A stretch of DNA of 64,000 nucleotides from Straminergon stramineum (lineage: Eukaryota > Streptophyta > Bryopsida > Hypnales > Calliergonaceae), in assembly GCA_963920665.1 (NCBI GenBank), contig OY987271.1, positions 560,501 to 624,500 of the forward strand, given 5' to 3'. The position numbers and the translations under genes were made by a program. Of the stretch, positions 31,815 to 44,709 are shown piece by piece; positions within the stretch are counted from its first letter, which is position 1; every line of letters starts with the position of its first letter. Below the pieces are notes generated by a model, which saw nothing but the letters and a program-made list of their open reading frames with translations, searched no databases and was not told where the DNA came from.

Positions 31815-34800
31815 CATACCACTTTAAAAATTCATAGAAATTACAATTTATATCAAAAAATTATAATTCCAATTGGGTTTGATTCGTGAAACATGCACAC
31901 ACCTCTGAAAAATATGTGCCCCTCCTAGAGTTGGTCTTAATATACTCAGATTGCGAATCGGGGTGGTAATAGGTTGGTCTACCTTATGTTGTTGGAAGTA
32001 TTGTTTTGGAGGTCAAGGGGGACGTTGCAATTATGTTGGGAACATTTCATAAAGTCAATTGATAATCCCTTCAATTTCTTTATCAATTTTCATTTCATTT
32101 GACTTTTTAGTATCTACATCTTGTTTAGTTAGAACCATTATAATTGTCACTATTCTACATTTTTTTTTGTATGTTCATTTTACATACTTTAACACAGTAA
32201 ATCTTGTTTTTCCAAGAGAAAGTGAAAAAACAAAAATTTCATATTTTTATAAATCTTGTTTACAAACTTCATTGCATTCCAAGTATAACTACACAAACAC
32301 ATTCATATTTAGAAAACTTGTATCCAAAAAATTTGCTATAGCTGAAGCTAAGAAGAAGTCAAAACAAAGAACTTGGTTCACTTTGACTATTGAGGACTTA
32401 AATTCCAGAGTCTTCTACGAGGTTCATTTTCTATTTCTTTTCAATTCTTAGGTCTTTTCTTTGTTCTTATTGTTAATTTGAATTAATATTATCTTGTTCT
32501 ATTAAGCATAAAATTTGTCATCAAGTGCAATTATTTTCATTCTATTGTCTCGTTCTTCAAATTGAATTTGCCCATATATGATGTGGCAACATCCTATTCG
32601 ATGGCCTAAAACTTCAACCTATGCCCAAATTGAACAATAAATCATGAGCCTTGAATCGCACTACACCACTTGAATTCATAAAATACCACAAAATAGAGTT
32701 TAACTTGGAATCCACCTAAATTACTACCATCGTATAATCTATTTTTTTGAAATGATTTTCATTTTTTTTATTTTTAGGAAAAAATAAAATTTGGAAAATG
32801 ATAGCTTAAAAAGAGGGGCAACAATTAAAAATCTAGTTGTTTAAGTCATTAGAGGTTCATACATTTATTAGGTGTATAATATATGACTACTATGTTTGTT
32901 TTAAATATTCAATATCTATGATATATATTTTTTATTTAGTAGTATAGTTATAAAAATAAGATAAAATAGATGGACCATTTTCATCATTTCAATTTACATG
33001 AAAGCCGAGGGTGAAGACTACACTAATTACTTAATCATTCCAAAAGTATTGTTCATGATTCATTGTTTTTAATGTTTATAGCCTTTGCTTGTCACCAAAT
33101 TTTTGTCCAGCCTATATTGCCCACTTTTATTGCTCTTTCTATTTTAGACTTTATAAATGTCACTACTACGATGGTATTATGATGTATTGCAGTTTTACAT
33201 CTATGTGCTTCATAGTGAAATGTCCTAACTGCTATACCTATTTCCATCATGCATTTACTTACACACACTTTCTATTTTGACTATATCTCAGTTTTTTGGA
33301 AATATATATTGGTTCAATTTTTTGGTACAAAATCACATAGTAGCATATTCATTTGTTGTTCATTTGGACAATGCATCCTTACATCTAATTCCACAGTCAT
33401 GGGTCCCCAATGGATTCACAACCCCTAAATGGAAAAAAAAGCAGGTTCATAGGTTCACGCTCATAGGCTCACATTCTAGCATTCTTGCCTTTCACTATGC
33501 ACCCTTCATACCCACTTTCGAACACATATCCATCATTACTCAAGTATGTATTGTAGGAAGTGAGTAGAATGACATAGGTTGTTTGTAGGAGGTCCTAGCA
33601 TGGACTGACCTTAGTTAAGTGTTGTTTCTAGCTAAAGCAATGGGCTATGAGAGAGGGGTAGCCCTTTAAGTGGACACTTATCCCATATGGTTAGTCATGG
33701 CACTAGGTAGTAGAGTAGTACAAGATGGTAGCCCCTAACATTAACTAGACACCCCTTTTGCACACTTGTTTGTGATCCCCCTCCATTGGAAAACATTAGC
33801 TTCATGTTCTTTCTATCAATAGTATATACCACCTAGAATATATGTGTAGTAGTTGAAATCCTCCCATATGCAAAGCAAATTGGTTAAAATCTACTTGATT
33901 GAAAATTGAAGCAAGTAAATTATGCCCCAAATTTTTCCTTAGGCCGATCAATTTCCTATCTTATGAATTTTTCCTTTATTATCCTTCACTTTCAAAAACC
34001 AATTGGTTATATGGCCATTTTCACTAGCTAATTTTGCATTAGCCGCTAGTTCTTCCAATCATTGGTCACATACTTATAAATATCATATATGCAAGTGTCC
34101 AAGGGGTATTTTATAAACCCCTATAAGTAATGCCTTTAAAATTAAAATTATTCTAGAATATTCTAATAATAATTTCAATAAAAGGCCATATTTGTTAAGA
34201 TGAGACAATTTGTAGTCTCATATTATCTTTGGGTTTATAGTTAGATGATAGTAAATGTTTGATATTGAATATTTTGGTGAACTGAGACTTCAATATGATA
34301 ATGCATTCACAACACTTTGATTTTATAAAGGATGATTTGTTCATAAATTTTTGATTTGTTAAAATAAAGTTCTCAAATAATAGGGCTAAAGTCTCAAGAT
34401 GTCCATTTTGTCTCTATTTAATGAATATGGCCATATAAGACTCCAACAATATGCTCTTTCAATGATTTTGTAGATACTATATTCTTTCTAAGAAAATTTG
34501 ATTTATAGGTTCCAAGAATAAAAAACACCCTACTCTCACATTTTATTCCCTTTCTAGGGATTGTACCAATAACCCAAATTGTCATATGAAATGACAAAAA
34601 ATTGTGTTTTTGAAGATGACAAAGCTAAGGATTTGGTGCCATTCAAAAAACCTAACTACATTTGTAAATGAGACCTTTACTTTGGTTAAATAGTGTTTTA
34701 GGTTCATGAATGACACAATTTACATTTCAAATTATTCTTGTCGTATTTGTGGTGCTGACATCTAATGAATTTCAAACTTTATTAATATGGCAAAGCTCTT

Positions 34801-36916
34801 TATATATCCTCATTGATTTCATGTGATGTCAACCCATACTTAGGAGCCTTTTCATTTTGCACTCTTCCTACACATTTTTTATTGACAAGTTAAATTGAAT
34901 TGATCTGAAATTCATTTGAAGTACACTTATCACTCATTGCTTATTGCCCATTGCTCAGGCATTTGCATTATTCCAATTGGTAGAATTATTGCAAGTGTTA
35001 TAATGGTTCTAATAATAGTTATATACTATAGCCTCTAAAGGTTGAAAGTCCTAGAATGGAATATTTAGGATTTCGAGCAAGTTCTTATTATGTCAAAATA
35101 TATGAAGTTTTTTTTAAAATTATTTTTGAAGGATAGGAAATGTGTTTACTTTTGGTTAATGTAATTTCTATTTCAATCACTACTTAGTTTAAAATGTTCA
35201 AGATTAGGCAATAGGGCAATTGTTAGCTTGAGGTACCCAAAAATATTGTCTAAACTACCATGTTAGTCATTCCATTGTGTCAAACAACTTCATCTTTTAA
35301 ATATACTAAAGTATAATTTCACAAAATGTGGTTTTAACTACCTACACTAATAATGCATCAAGAAAAAAAATTCATCACAATCAAAGAACTTCAAGAATTT
35401 TTTAGATGAAAAAGTAAGTTCCATTCTATGTACCTAGAACCCTCTATTAACAAGCATTTGGAATATCAAATAATTTTATTTTATTATCATTTTTGGATAT
35501 AACTCATATTAAGTGGTCCAACACAAAAAATAATTAATATTATTAATAATTTTTTGTATAAATTGTGTACTATGATGCTTGCAAATCTCCAAATTTAGTG
35601 GTTCTTTTCACTTCTATGAATAGATCCAAAATTCAAATTTTAAAAAGAAAGACATTAGGAATATACATTTTGATCCCGTTTAGGTGCAAGAATTTTTTTC
35701 TTTCATTTTAGTGTCTTTTTAATTGGTCAAAATGAACAAATTAGACAAAATTTTGAGGTTTTAAACAAAAATCACCTCGTTAGTGTGCCCAAAATGTGAT
35801 ACACCAAGTTGCCCATTGCCCAAAAATAAACAATGAAAACATTTAAATGAAATTCCAATCTTTTTTCCTCATAGACTATATTTATAATTATATAAAAATA
35901 ATTATTTATTCTATTTGGATTAGTGATGTGAAAGTTATAAAGAGTCTTATTTTGTAGGTGATGAGGTCATCTTCTTGAAAAATAATGGAAAAGATTCGTT
36001 TTTGAACTCAATTTTTATAAATATTAAATTAAAAAAGTCAATAGGATTTAGATTACATGTAAAACAATCTCACTACTAGGATAAGCATGTTTCCATTCCA
36101 TTTTAGAACTATTAAAGATTTGTTTTATCCTTCCATTTTGTGTCTATTTTTATTAAAAAAATCAAAATGAATGAAATTCAATATTTATTAACTCCTAAAG
36201 GACCAAATGACATTTGTTTTGGCAACATAGGAATTTGAGGCAGCTCACTACGAATGGAATTTTTATTTTGTTTCTTTTAAATTTTCACACATCATTATTT
36301 GAGGAGTAGCTTTAGAGCCCAACAATTTTCATAACTTTAGAATACACTAGTGTGCTTTGTGCCATTACCACAACCAAAATAAAAGTAAAAGTGATTTACT
36401 AATTTTTTGATTCAACAAAACCTTTGAAATTCAATAACTTTCACACTGTAGGTCCAAATGCTACGAATCAAAGCCCATGCAACCGTCATCGTGGAGGGCT
36501 TTTAGACAATACTAGAACGCGACTAGGGAATGCATGATCCAAGAGATCTCAATGTAACAAACAAAACAAAACAACTTAAGGTATAGATGGTTAAAAAATT
36601 ATTGTATGATATGCAACTTTTATTGCTTGGTGGGCAATTGGGGCATCAAAAAAATTTCTATAAAAATTGCTTTTTTTTACATTAAAATTTGAAATTTGTT
36701 TCCTAGATTTAGTTTGAGAAAAACACAAGACGAAACTCGTAGAAGCACCAGAATTAGACTCCAATGGAGTTTGGTGCTATTTTTCTTTTCCCTTTTCTTA
36801 GTTGAGCCTTCCTCAAATACCCCTATTACAAACTTGGGAAACCTTTTCGATAAACTCTAATCTACTGTGATCTTTCATTGACAAAATAGGAAGAAATGTG
36901 AACATACATCGGGAAC
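31815..36916. other. AT-rich spacer, no recognisable gene
   Basis: About 5 kb of strongly AT-rich DNA. Open frames such as 32059-32451 plus (130 codons) and 33277-33567 plus (96 codons) are Phe/Ile/Ser-rich with no family resemblance and match what AT-rich spacer gives by chance. No structured repeat was seen. Confidence 0.5.
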
Positions 36917-37148
36917 TACCCCCCCACTATCTTAGTACTATTGCGATACTGTTTCAATGGTTACACAGTCTAGTATTAAAAGTGTATTGTTGTAGTACAA
37001 TATCAGTACTGCAACAAAATAGTTTTTAGTAGGAACAATGCATTCCATTGAAACTATATTGTTACAATACTGATTTTGTACACTAACAATATACTTTCAA
37101 TACTGGACTGTGTAACCATTGAAACAGTATTGTTTCAATGGGGGGTTA
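36917..37148. mobile_element. foldback MITE with ~100-bp inverted arms, TA-flanked
   Basis: Left arm (36919 to about 37025) and right arm (about 37040 to 37146) are imperfect inverted copies. Both contain TACTGTTTCAATGGTTACAC next to AGTC-AGTATT-AAAGT-TATTGTT blocks. The ends are C-runs (CCCCCCC and, reversed, ACCCCCC) flanked on both sides by TA, as expected for Tc1/mariner-type (Stowaway-like) target duplication. It has no coding capacity and sits about 640 bp upstream of the aconitase start. Confidence 0.75.
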
Positions 37149-37788
37149 CTTTCCTGATGAGTATGTTCCGTGGGCCGTATCTGTTCAAAGCAGAAAAAGG
37201 TTGGGCCACACTTGGGCCTCGAAATGCGGAGGTAGGCGTACAATTTGGCAAAATTCAGGCAGAGAGCGGCAATAATAATAGAGGTGGGTGGGGGACGTCT
37301 TCCGCGACTCCGCGACTCCGAGGGTGAGCGCAGTTGACCATTTGCAATGGAGAAGGGGCGGATCCGGCCGCCACATGCCACGCTAAGGCCACGCGCGCCT
37401 AAGATCCATGCTTGGAAGAGGCCTGGCTGGCTCCGACTGTTGTCCAAGCGACCCACCAGGTTTTGCATAAACTCCGAAGCTTGCAACTTACGGGTATTAT
37501 GTTAGCGGAGCTGCTTCCGTCTTCCCTTTTCGTCGGAAGCCGACTCCAGGACCCTTCACTTGGCTCCCGCTCCCTCCCCTCTGCCTTCCTCTTCTCCCAT
37601 CCAGAAGCCCCCGAGTCAAGCTAGTCTGTCTCTCTCTTCTCCTGCTCGATCTTATTTTTCTCGTTTGCACTTGTTCCGCTCCGGTGCGCCTCGCTCCCTC
37701 GCCCTCTCGCTCAGGCTTTGCCCATGCACTCCCCCTCCCTGCCATAGCCCCACGGCCTACAACCTTCCTCCGATCGCATCCCGACACG
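37149..37788 (+). promoter_or_regulatory. probable aconitase promoter and 5' UTR
   Basis: GC rises sharply after the MITE. From about 37500 to 37780 the plus strand is pyrimidine-rich (many CTCCC/TCTTC runs), common in plant 5' UTRs. The frame upstream of the ATG at 37789 is open to 37684 but has no ATG, supporting 37789 as the start. No TATA box assigned. Confidence 0.45.
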
Positions 37789-40700
37789 ATGCTCCTCTCC
37801 TACGTCTGCCGCTCGTTACGAGCCTCCGCCTCCTGCCCGGCTCTCCCCCTCGCCTCGGGCTCCCGTGCCTCTTCGTTTGCATCCGCCTCCGCGCCCTTGC
37901 TGCGCCCCCCCGCCTCCCCCCCTGCCACCGGCCTCACTCCCCTCACCGTCTCCAAATTGTTCCGCACCTTAGGCGCTGCCTCGTCGCCTGACGACCGTCC
38001 CACCCCCACCTCCCTCTTCCTTCGTCGATCTGCCCCTCGCCGTCCGTCCCTCGGTCCCGCCCTCGCCGCTTGTCGATTCCACGTGCCTGGCGCCAGGATG
38101 GCATCCACTCAAGGTACGCCGCTCCTTGTTTCTTGCGCGTTCGAAGTGGTCGCCCTAGGCGAGGCGATCGACATTGCTCATTTCCTAACCTCCGTTTCTA
38201 GATTCTCGTCAATTTCCCCCGGCTTTAGCAGTTCTTGATTGCCCATTGCAGTTCTGCATGGCTTGCTTGCTTCCACGTGCTTTCACGAGGGATATGGACT
38301 TTTGAATAACCGAGTGCGCGATTTTCAGGAAGAAATAGTTCTCTTTGTCAATTTCTCTGCCTAACCGCTGCGGTGGGTGGGGGTGGGTGGGTCTTTGTTC
38401 GCTGTCCGGACTGATCGTCCCTTGTGGTGTCACTTCCTGAAAATCGCATGTGCGATGTGTTTCGCCATCCCTAAAAACTGACTGGACGTGATTGCATTTG
38501 GTGCAGCAGCTGCCGAGAATCCATTCGCTAACCTGGTGACGGATTTGCCGAAGCCCGGTGGAGGCAGCTATGGGAAGTTTTACAGTCTCGTGAAGTTGAA
38601 CGATCCCAGAGTTGGTGAGTTTGGGAAAACCATGTCCGTCTTGCATTGGGGACTAGCGGCGCTTCCAGTTGAACCGATTGAAGAATTGATTTATTGGGAT
38701 TGGGGTCGTGGGGTGCATCAGTCAATTTATACCTGGTTGTGTTGCGCGGTCCGGAAATCCATTTGCTGCAGGGGAACTGCGTTTGAACTTAGATTTTCTT
38801 GTGGCAAATTGAACGTTCGGTGTGGGCCTGTCTGAATTGTGAACTCAGTTTAGCGATCTTTTGCAATCAGATCGTGCTCTGGCAATCTCAGATTCTTCGT
38901 GTTACCGGAATGTGCAGACTCGCTGCCCTACTCTATCAGGTATCTATTGGAGTCCGCGATTCGCAACTGTGACAACTTTCAGGTGTCCCAAAATGATGTT
39001 GAGAAGATTTTGGACTGGGTGAAGACTGCTCCTAAGCAAGTGGAAATCCCGTTTAAGCCTGCTCGAGTTATCCTACAGGTGTGAAGAAGATATCTGCGGA
39101 GTCTCCCCCTCTCGTTCTGACGCTTCGGCTGTTGAACCTGTTCATGCCATTACATGCTTCCTTTGATGCCACTACGTTTGGGAAGTCTTGACGAGGTTGC
39201 AGGTTTGAATCTGCGCAGTCGCTGCCACCATCGTGGTAGGTCTGTCGGTCCGGCAGTCTGTCTCATCGCCGTCGTCGACAGAGAGGATGGGTCACAGCTC
39301 ATCAATACTTCAGGTTTCATTGTTTTTGGTCATGGAGCAGCCTGACATGCTTGAGTTCACGACTTTGTTTCAGGACTTCACTGGAGTACCGGCAGTGGTC
39401 GACCTCGCTGCTATGCGTGATGCCATCAAGCGGTTGGGCGGAGATCCAGACAAGATTAATCCTCTGGTGTGTGTGATCGAACCTTGTAGACGATCTTGGA
39501 TTTATTTTGGTCATCTCCTGTCAGACAAACCTAAAATTGTGATCGGAGTCCAGGTAGAGACAGATGTGGAATCTTTAAGGCTTGCACTAAAACGGATGAC
39601 GTGTTTGAACTGAAACGGATGCGTGTTTGGCTCGACCAGGTACCCGTGGATCTGGTCATCGACCATTCTGTGCAGGTGGATGTTGCTCGCCGTGCCAACG
39701 CACTTCGGTCAAACATGGAGTTGGAGTTTAGCCGCAACAAGGAACGGTTCGGTTTCCTGAAGTGGGGAGCCAAGGCCTTTAAGAACATGCTTGTGGTTCC
39801 ACCGGGCTCCGGGATCGTGCATCAGGTTTGTGTGTCAGTCTAATTACGGACTGTGTGGTGACAGCTGTGAGAGGCAATGCAGAATGTTGGCTTACTGGTG
39901 ATCTTTGAGGCGTCGTTGACTTGTGCTTCGGACTCTGCAGGTTAACCTGGAGTATCTGGCCCGTGTTGTGTTCAACAGCGATGGCGTCCTGTATCCTGAC
40001 ACACTCGTGGGAACAGACTCGCACACAACTATGATCGATGGGCTTGGTGTGGCTGGATGGGGAGTGGGAGGAATTGAAGCTGAGGCAGCCATGCTCGGAC
40101 AGGTGAGAGCATCGTGGGTTCATCGTGCTTCGAGTATCGGGATTATTGCGTGGGTGGTGGTTTGCAGCTGTCGGTGTTAGTACGGGTCATGAATCGCAGG
40201 ATCACTCCTGAGATTATACTTATCGGGATTATACAATGGCAACTCTGCACAATGGAGTGTGAGTCACCGATTGCTTGTCGTTTTGATGCACAGCCGATGA
40301 GTATGGTTCTGCCTGGTGTCGTGGGGTTCAAACTGAATGGCAAGCTGCGCACTGGAGTAACAGCCACAGATCTAGTGTTGACGGTAACTCAAATTCTGAG
40401 GAAAATGGGCGTGGTAGGGAAGTTCGTGGAATTTTACGGTAAGCAGTCGCGGTTCATGCTGGTGTCTTTGGTGATCGCGCCCCCATGTGATTGTCTTCGG
40501 TTGACTGCTTAGTCGTCTTGGTGCTCGAAGCGAATATCGGTTGTCAATTTTCCCTACCATAGTGAAGCTTGGTTGCTTTTTCTCCAGGGAAGGGCATGTC
40601 GAAGCTGACCTTGGCGGACAGGGCGACGATCGCGAACATGTCCCCGGAGTACGGCGCTACTATGGGTTTCTTTCCCGTTGACAGTGTCACACTGGATTAT

Positions 40701-43700
40701 TTAAGGATGACAGGTCGGGATGAGAAGAAGGTGATGCATATTGCTTCTCGGGTCAGGTTGAGGGGTCTGAGGAGCCCGAATCATGCTTGAGTGAGCGACA
40801 TTTTGCATCACGTCGTGTAGCTGCTTGTGGTCTTGTTCCCACTGTTACGTAGGTCAGCTTGATGCCAGGTTTTGCATGTTCAAAGAATGTGGTTCGTAGA
40901 TTGTTTTGGCATCCACGTCCAAGTGGAACCTACTGAATCCACGTGCCTGATCAGGTTGAAGAGATTGAGGCTTACCTGCGGGCGAACGATCTGTTCGTAG
41001 ACCACGAGAAGGTGAGAAACGAGTATGAGCTGCTGGTTTGGCTCAACGCATCGACTTCTGCAGTCTTGAGTCATGGCAAATGTGGCTTACAGCATCCTGC
41101 TTGAAGTGTTGCTTTTAATTGATGATGTCTCTACTTCTTGGTTCGGTCACCTTTCCGGGATTTTGCATAATATTGTGGGTTAAAAACTGCACCCTGTAGG
41201 ATTGATTGCTGATTGCATGGCTGTTTGCTTCGTTACATGGCAGCCTCAGAAGGACAACACTTATTCAGCCTACCTGGAGCTGGATCTCGATACTGTGGAG
41301 CCATGCATCTCTGGACCGAAAAGGTGCGTGAGATGAGTCGAAGTCCAGTGATTTGAGCAATGACTTCGGCCTCACCACTGGAGGATCGCTTGCTCTGTTC
41401 CGATATGTACTTGGTGTTCTCGTGTCATACCTTCCTGGATCGACCTTGGTCGGTCGTAAGACATGCCTCGATGGTGACTGAGTGGGTGGGGATCACTGGG
41501 TTCTTGTGCATTGCAGGCCACACGATCGGGTGCTGCTCAAAGACATGAAGCAGGATTGGCAAGATTGCCTGGACAACAAGGTTGGGTTCAAGGTAAATCA
41601 CCCGGGCTTTTGGCACTGTGGTGGGCAGTCGCTTGCCCAGAAACTAATTTTCTCCTCATTGGATTGGATGTTGACCGGTGCCTTTGTTTCGGGTTGCGCA
41701 GGGGTTTGCCATTCCGAAAGAGCAACAAGAGAAGGTGGTGAAGTTCACGTTCGAGGGGAAGCCTGCAGAGATGAGGCACGGCAGCGTGGTGATTGCTGCC
41801 ATCACGAGTTGTACGAACACGTCCAATCCAAGTGTCATGCTTGGTGCAGGCCTTGTGGCGAAGAAAGCGACCGAACTTGGACTTGAGGTCAGACCACTGG
41901 GCATTACAGACGGAGTTCTTACCATTCGGGATTTGTGTGGATAATCAGCAGCAGCCGTGAAGTTCTTGCCTTGGTGGTTCTATCAGTGAGATAGTTAGTA
42001 TGCGACTGTCATGGTCGGGGAGATTACCTGATCATTTTTCTTACTGCGCAACTTGATCTGTACTGTTTTCTTCCGGGTGCTCGTGAGGTCTGTCTTAGAC
42101 TGATTGTCTCGAACACGGCGAGAAGGTGACCTGAGCGTGAATGCTGACTCCACATTAGTTTCTCAATTTTGTGTCCAGCCTGCCTATCGTCTGAATTCGA
42201 GGTACTGCCTTTTGACAGGTCAAGCCATGGGTTAAGACCAGCCTAGCACCGGGTTCAGGGGTTGTCACCATGTACCTAGAGAAAAGGTGAGCAGCTGATC
42301 GGGAGTGACGACAGTGGATGCGATGCATGTATTTGGAATACGAAGGTGTCGTTTCTTTCGTTGGGTAGGCTTTTGCTTGTTTGTGATCATTTATGTTTAT
42401 TGGATGCTGAATTCGGTGCGAGGTTGAGTTGCTGCTCGCCGACCTTCTCACAGAGGGTGATGTGATGGTTTATTCTTACCCGTTTCGTGCTCTTGTAACG
42501 TGGCAGTGGCTTGAACAAATATCTCGACAAACAAGGCTTTAGTCTGGTCGGTTATGGATGCACAACGTGCATCGGTAACTCCGGCGATCTTCCCGAAGCC
42601 GTCAGCGAGGCCATTGTAGCGAATGGTAGGGTCTCATTGTATGTTGTTTTGAGCACATTCTGCGCAGCTGTCGGGCTCAAGGCGTCGTGGCATCTTCCGA
42701 GAGCGGTGGCTCCGTCCTGAATGGCGTCGTCATTGCGCAGCGTCCAGTGCGCAGTGTGAGGATTAGTTAGAGAGTCGCGAGTTCACGTTTGCGAGACAGC
42801 GAGTTACTTGAGGTGTTGTAATCGCTTAATCGATGTGGTGCTATGTGATGTAGATGTGGTCGCTGCTGCTGTGCTGTCCGGCAACCGCAACTTCGAGGGA
42901 CGTGTTCATCCGTTGACTCGCGCCAACTACCTGGCATCGCCTCCATTGGTGGTGGCTTTCGCTTTGGCTGGAACGGTGCGACCCTGCAGTTTGTGTTTCC
43001 GTTGCTTTGAATAGGGTCTGGTGGCGCGCAGCTCATGGTTCTTGACGTGGAGAGAACCTTGCGGGGTCTCCTGTATGAGTTGCTTTAGCACGCCTGTTGA
43101 ATCTTCTGAGGTTGTGGCGTTCTTGTTGCAGGTGAACATCGACTTCGAGACGGAGCCCATTGGTGTCGGCAAAGACGGGAAGAATGTCTTTTTGAGGGAT
43201 ATCTGGCCTTCTAGTGAGGAGGTTGCTGAGGTAAGCCGAGGGGAGAAAGTTGGGCTGAGGTGTCCTGACCTAGACTGCCGAGAGTGCCTGTGCCTGATTG
43301 CATGTAGGCGGAGACTTGTGTCGCGAGTGGGGTCATCGAGTCGCTTTGGTCACTGGGGTGTGTGCGCCCGTCCTATCCGGCGGACGATATTGTGAAGAGG
43401 GCTTTGAGGTGTCTGATTTTTTCGTGAGAAGGTTGCCAGGGACTGACTGAGGCATTCTGACATGCGCAGGTGGTCGCAAGGTCAGTCCTGCCGGAGATGT
43501 TTCAGTCGACTTACAAAGCCATCACGGAGGGTAATGCCATGTGGAACAGCCTGGAGGCTCCCGTGGGCGCTCAGTATGCATGGGACCCAAAATCTACCTA
43601 TGTACACGATCCGCCCTTCTTCAAAACCATGACGAAGGATCCTCCTGGAGTGCGAAGCGTGAAGGACGCGTTCTGCCTTTTGAATTTCGGAGACAGTATC

Positions 43701-44709
43701 ACCACCGACCACATTTCACCGGCAGGTAACATCAACAAAGACAGTCCTGCCGCGAAGTATTTACTGGAGCGCGGCGTGGATCGAAAGGATTTCAACTCGT
43801 ACGGCAGCAGGCGTGGTAACGATGAAATCATGGCGAGAGGGACGTTCGCGAACATTCGGATCGTGAACAAGTTCCTGAAAGGCGAGGTTGGGCCGAAGAC
43901 TTTGTACGTCCCAACGCAGGAGAAGATGTTCATTTACGACGCTGCCGTGGTAAGAGGGTCTTTTTTCACTCCTGTTCATACCCCGCCTGAACCATTGCAG
44001 GACGTTGCATTCGTGCTGTGATACGGGGATGAGATGACGAGTGTGGAAGGTTGGGTGATGCAGAAATACAGGGACGAGGGTCATGACACGATCATTCTAG
44101 CGGGAGCGGAGTACGGCAGTGGAAGTTCTCGAGATTGGGCTGCCAAGGGCCCCTACTTGCAGGTAAGAGTCTCAACTTTGGCAGTATGTGACCGTTGCCT
44201 AGCATCGAATGGCCCATCCTTCAATAGTTGAAAGGTTCAAAGTATGAGGAGCAGCCGCAGAGGTGGGCGATGACTCACGTTTCGTTTCGTCAAGATGTTC
44301 AATGGCGATCTATGACAAGGCTGGGCCAATCCAATCTGCCCGGCAGCGATTCTCCCTTGGGCCCTTACCGACCGACTGACTGCCTTTGGTGTTGATGCAG
44401 GGCGTGAAAGCTGTGATTGCGAAGAGTTTCGAGCGTATCCATCGCAGCAATCTGGTGGGTATGGGCTTGATTCCTCTGTGCTTTAAGGAGGGCGAGGACG
44501 CGGACACGCTGGGACTGACTGGCTTCGAGAGGTATAGCATAGATATGCCAGCCCTGGAGAACATCAGTCCCGGCATGGATATTGCTGTGAAAACGGACAA
44601 CAACAAGGAGTTCACCTGCGTGCTTCGGTTCGACACCCAGGTCGAGTTGACGTACTTTTCGCACGGGGGCATTCTACAGTATGTGCTGCGCCAGCTGCTG
44701 AACCAGTAG
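37789..44709 (+). CDS. ACO: aconitate hydratase, mitochondrial-type (19 exons)
   Basis: Isomerises citrate to isocitrate via cis-aconitate using a 4Fe-4S cluster. Exons: 37789-38113, 38507-38614, 38918-39078, 39374-39466, 39640-39825, 39941-40102, 40294-40438, 40588-40730, 40955-41011, 41244-41323, 41517-41592, 41702-41887, 42219-42286, 42507-42625, 42854-42975, 43132-43230, 43470-43949, 44064-44162 and 44401-44709. They sum to 3018 nt (1005 aa, stop TAG), close to the ~990 aa of plant enzymes, and every phase joins. Cluster cysteines are Cys549 (SCTNTSNP), Cys615 and Cys618 ([11 protein letters not shown]), with spacing 66 and 3 as in cytosolic aconitase/IRP1. Other landmarks are [32 protein letters not shown] and [14 protein letters not shown]. 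Residues 1-103 are Arg/Ser/Ala-rich with almost no acidic residues, fitting a mitochondrial presequence. Met104 (MASTQ) aligns with the start of shorter cytosolic forms. Exon 2 has tandem acceptors at 38506 and 38509. Confidence 0.95.

Noticed and set aside
32059..32451. 130-codon open frame in AT-rich spacer
   Set aside because: Phe/Ile/Ser-rich, no family resemblance, no flanking exon signals. Expected by chance in long AT-rich DNA.
37560..37991. 143-codon frame overlapping the aconitase presequence in another frame
   Set aside because: GC-rich, stop-poor DNA over the presequence. The conserved aconitase frame uses the ATG at 37789.
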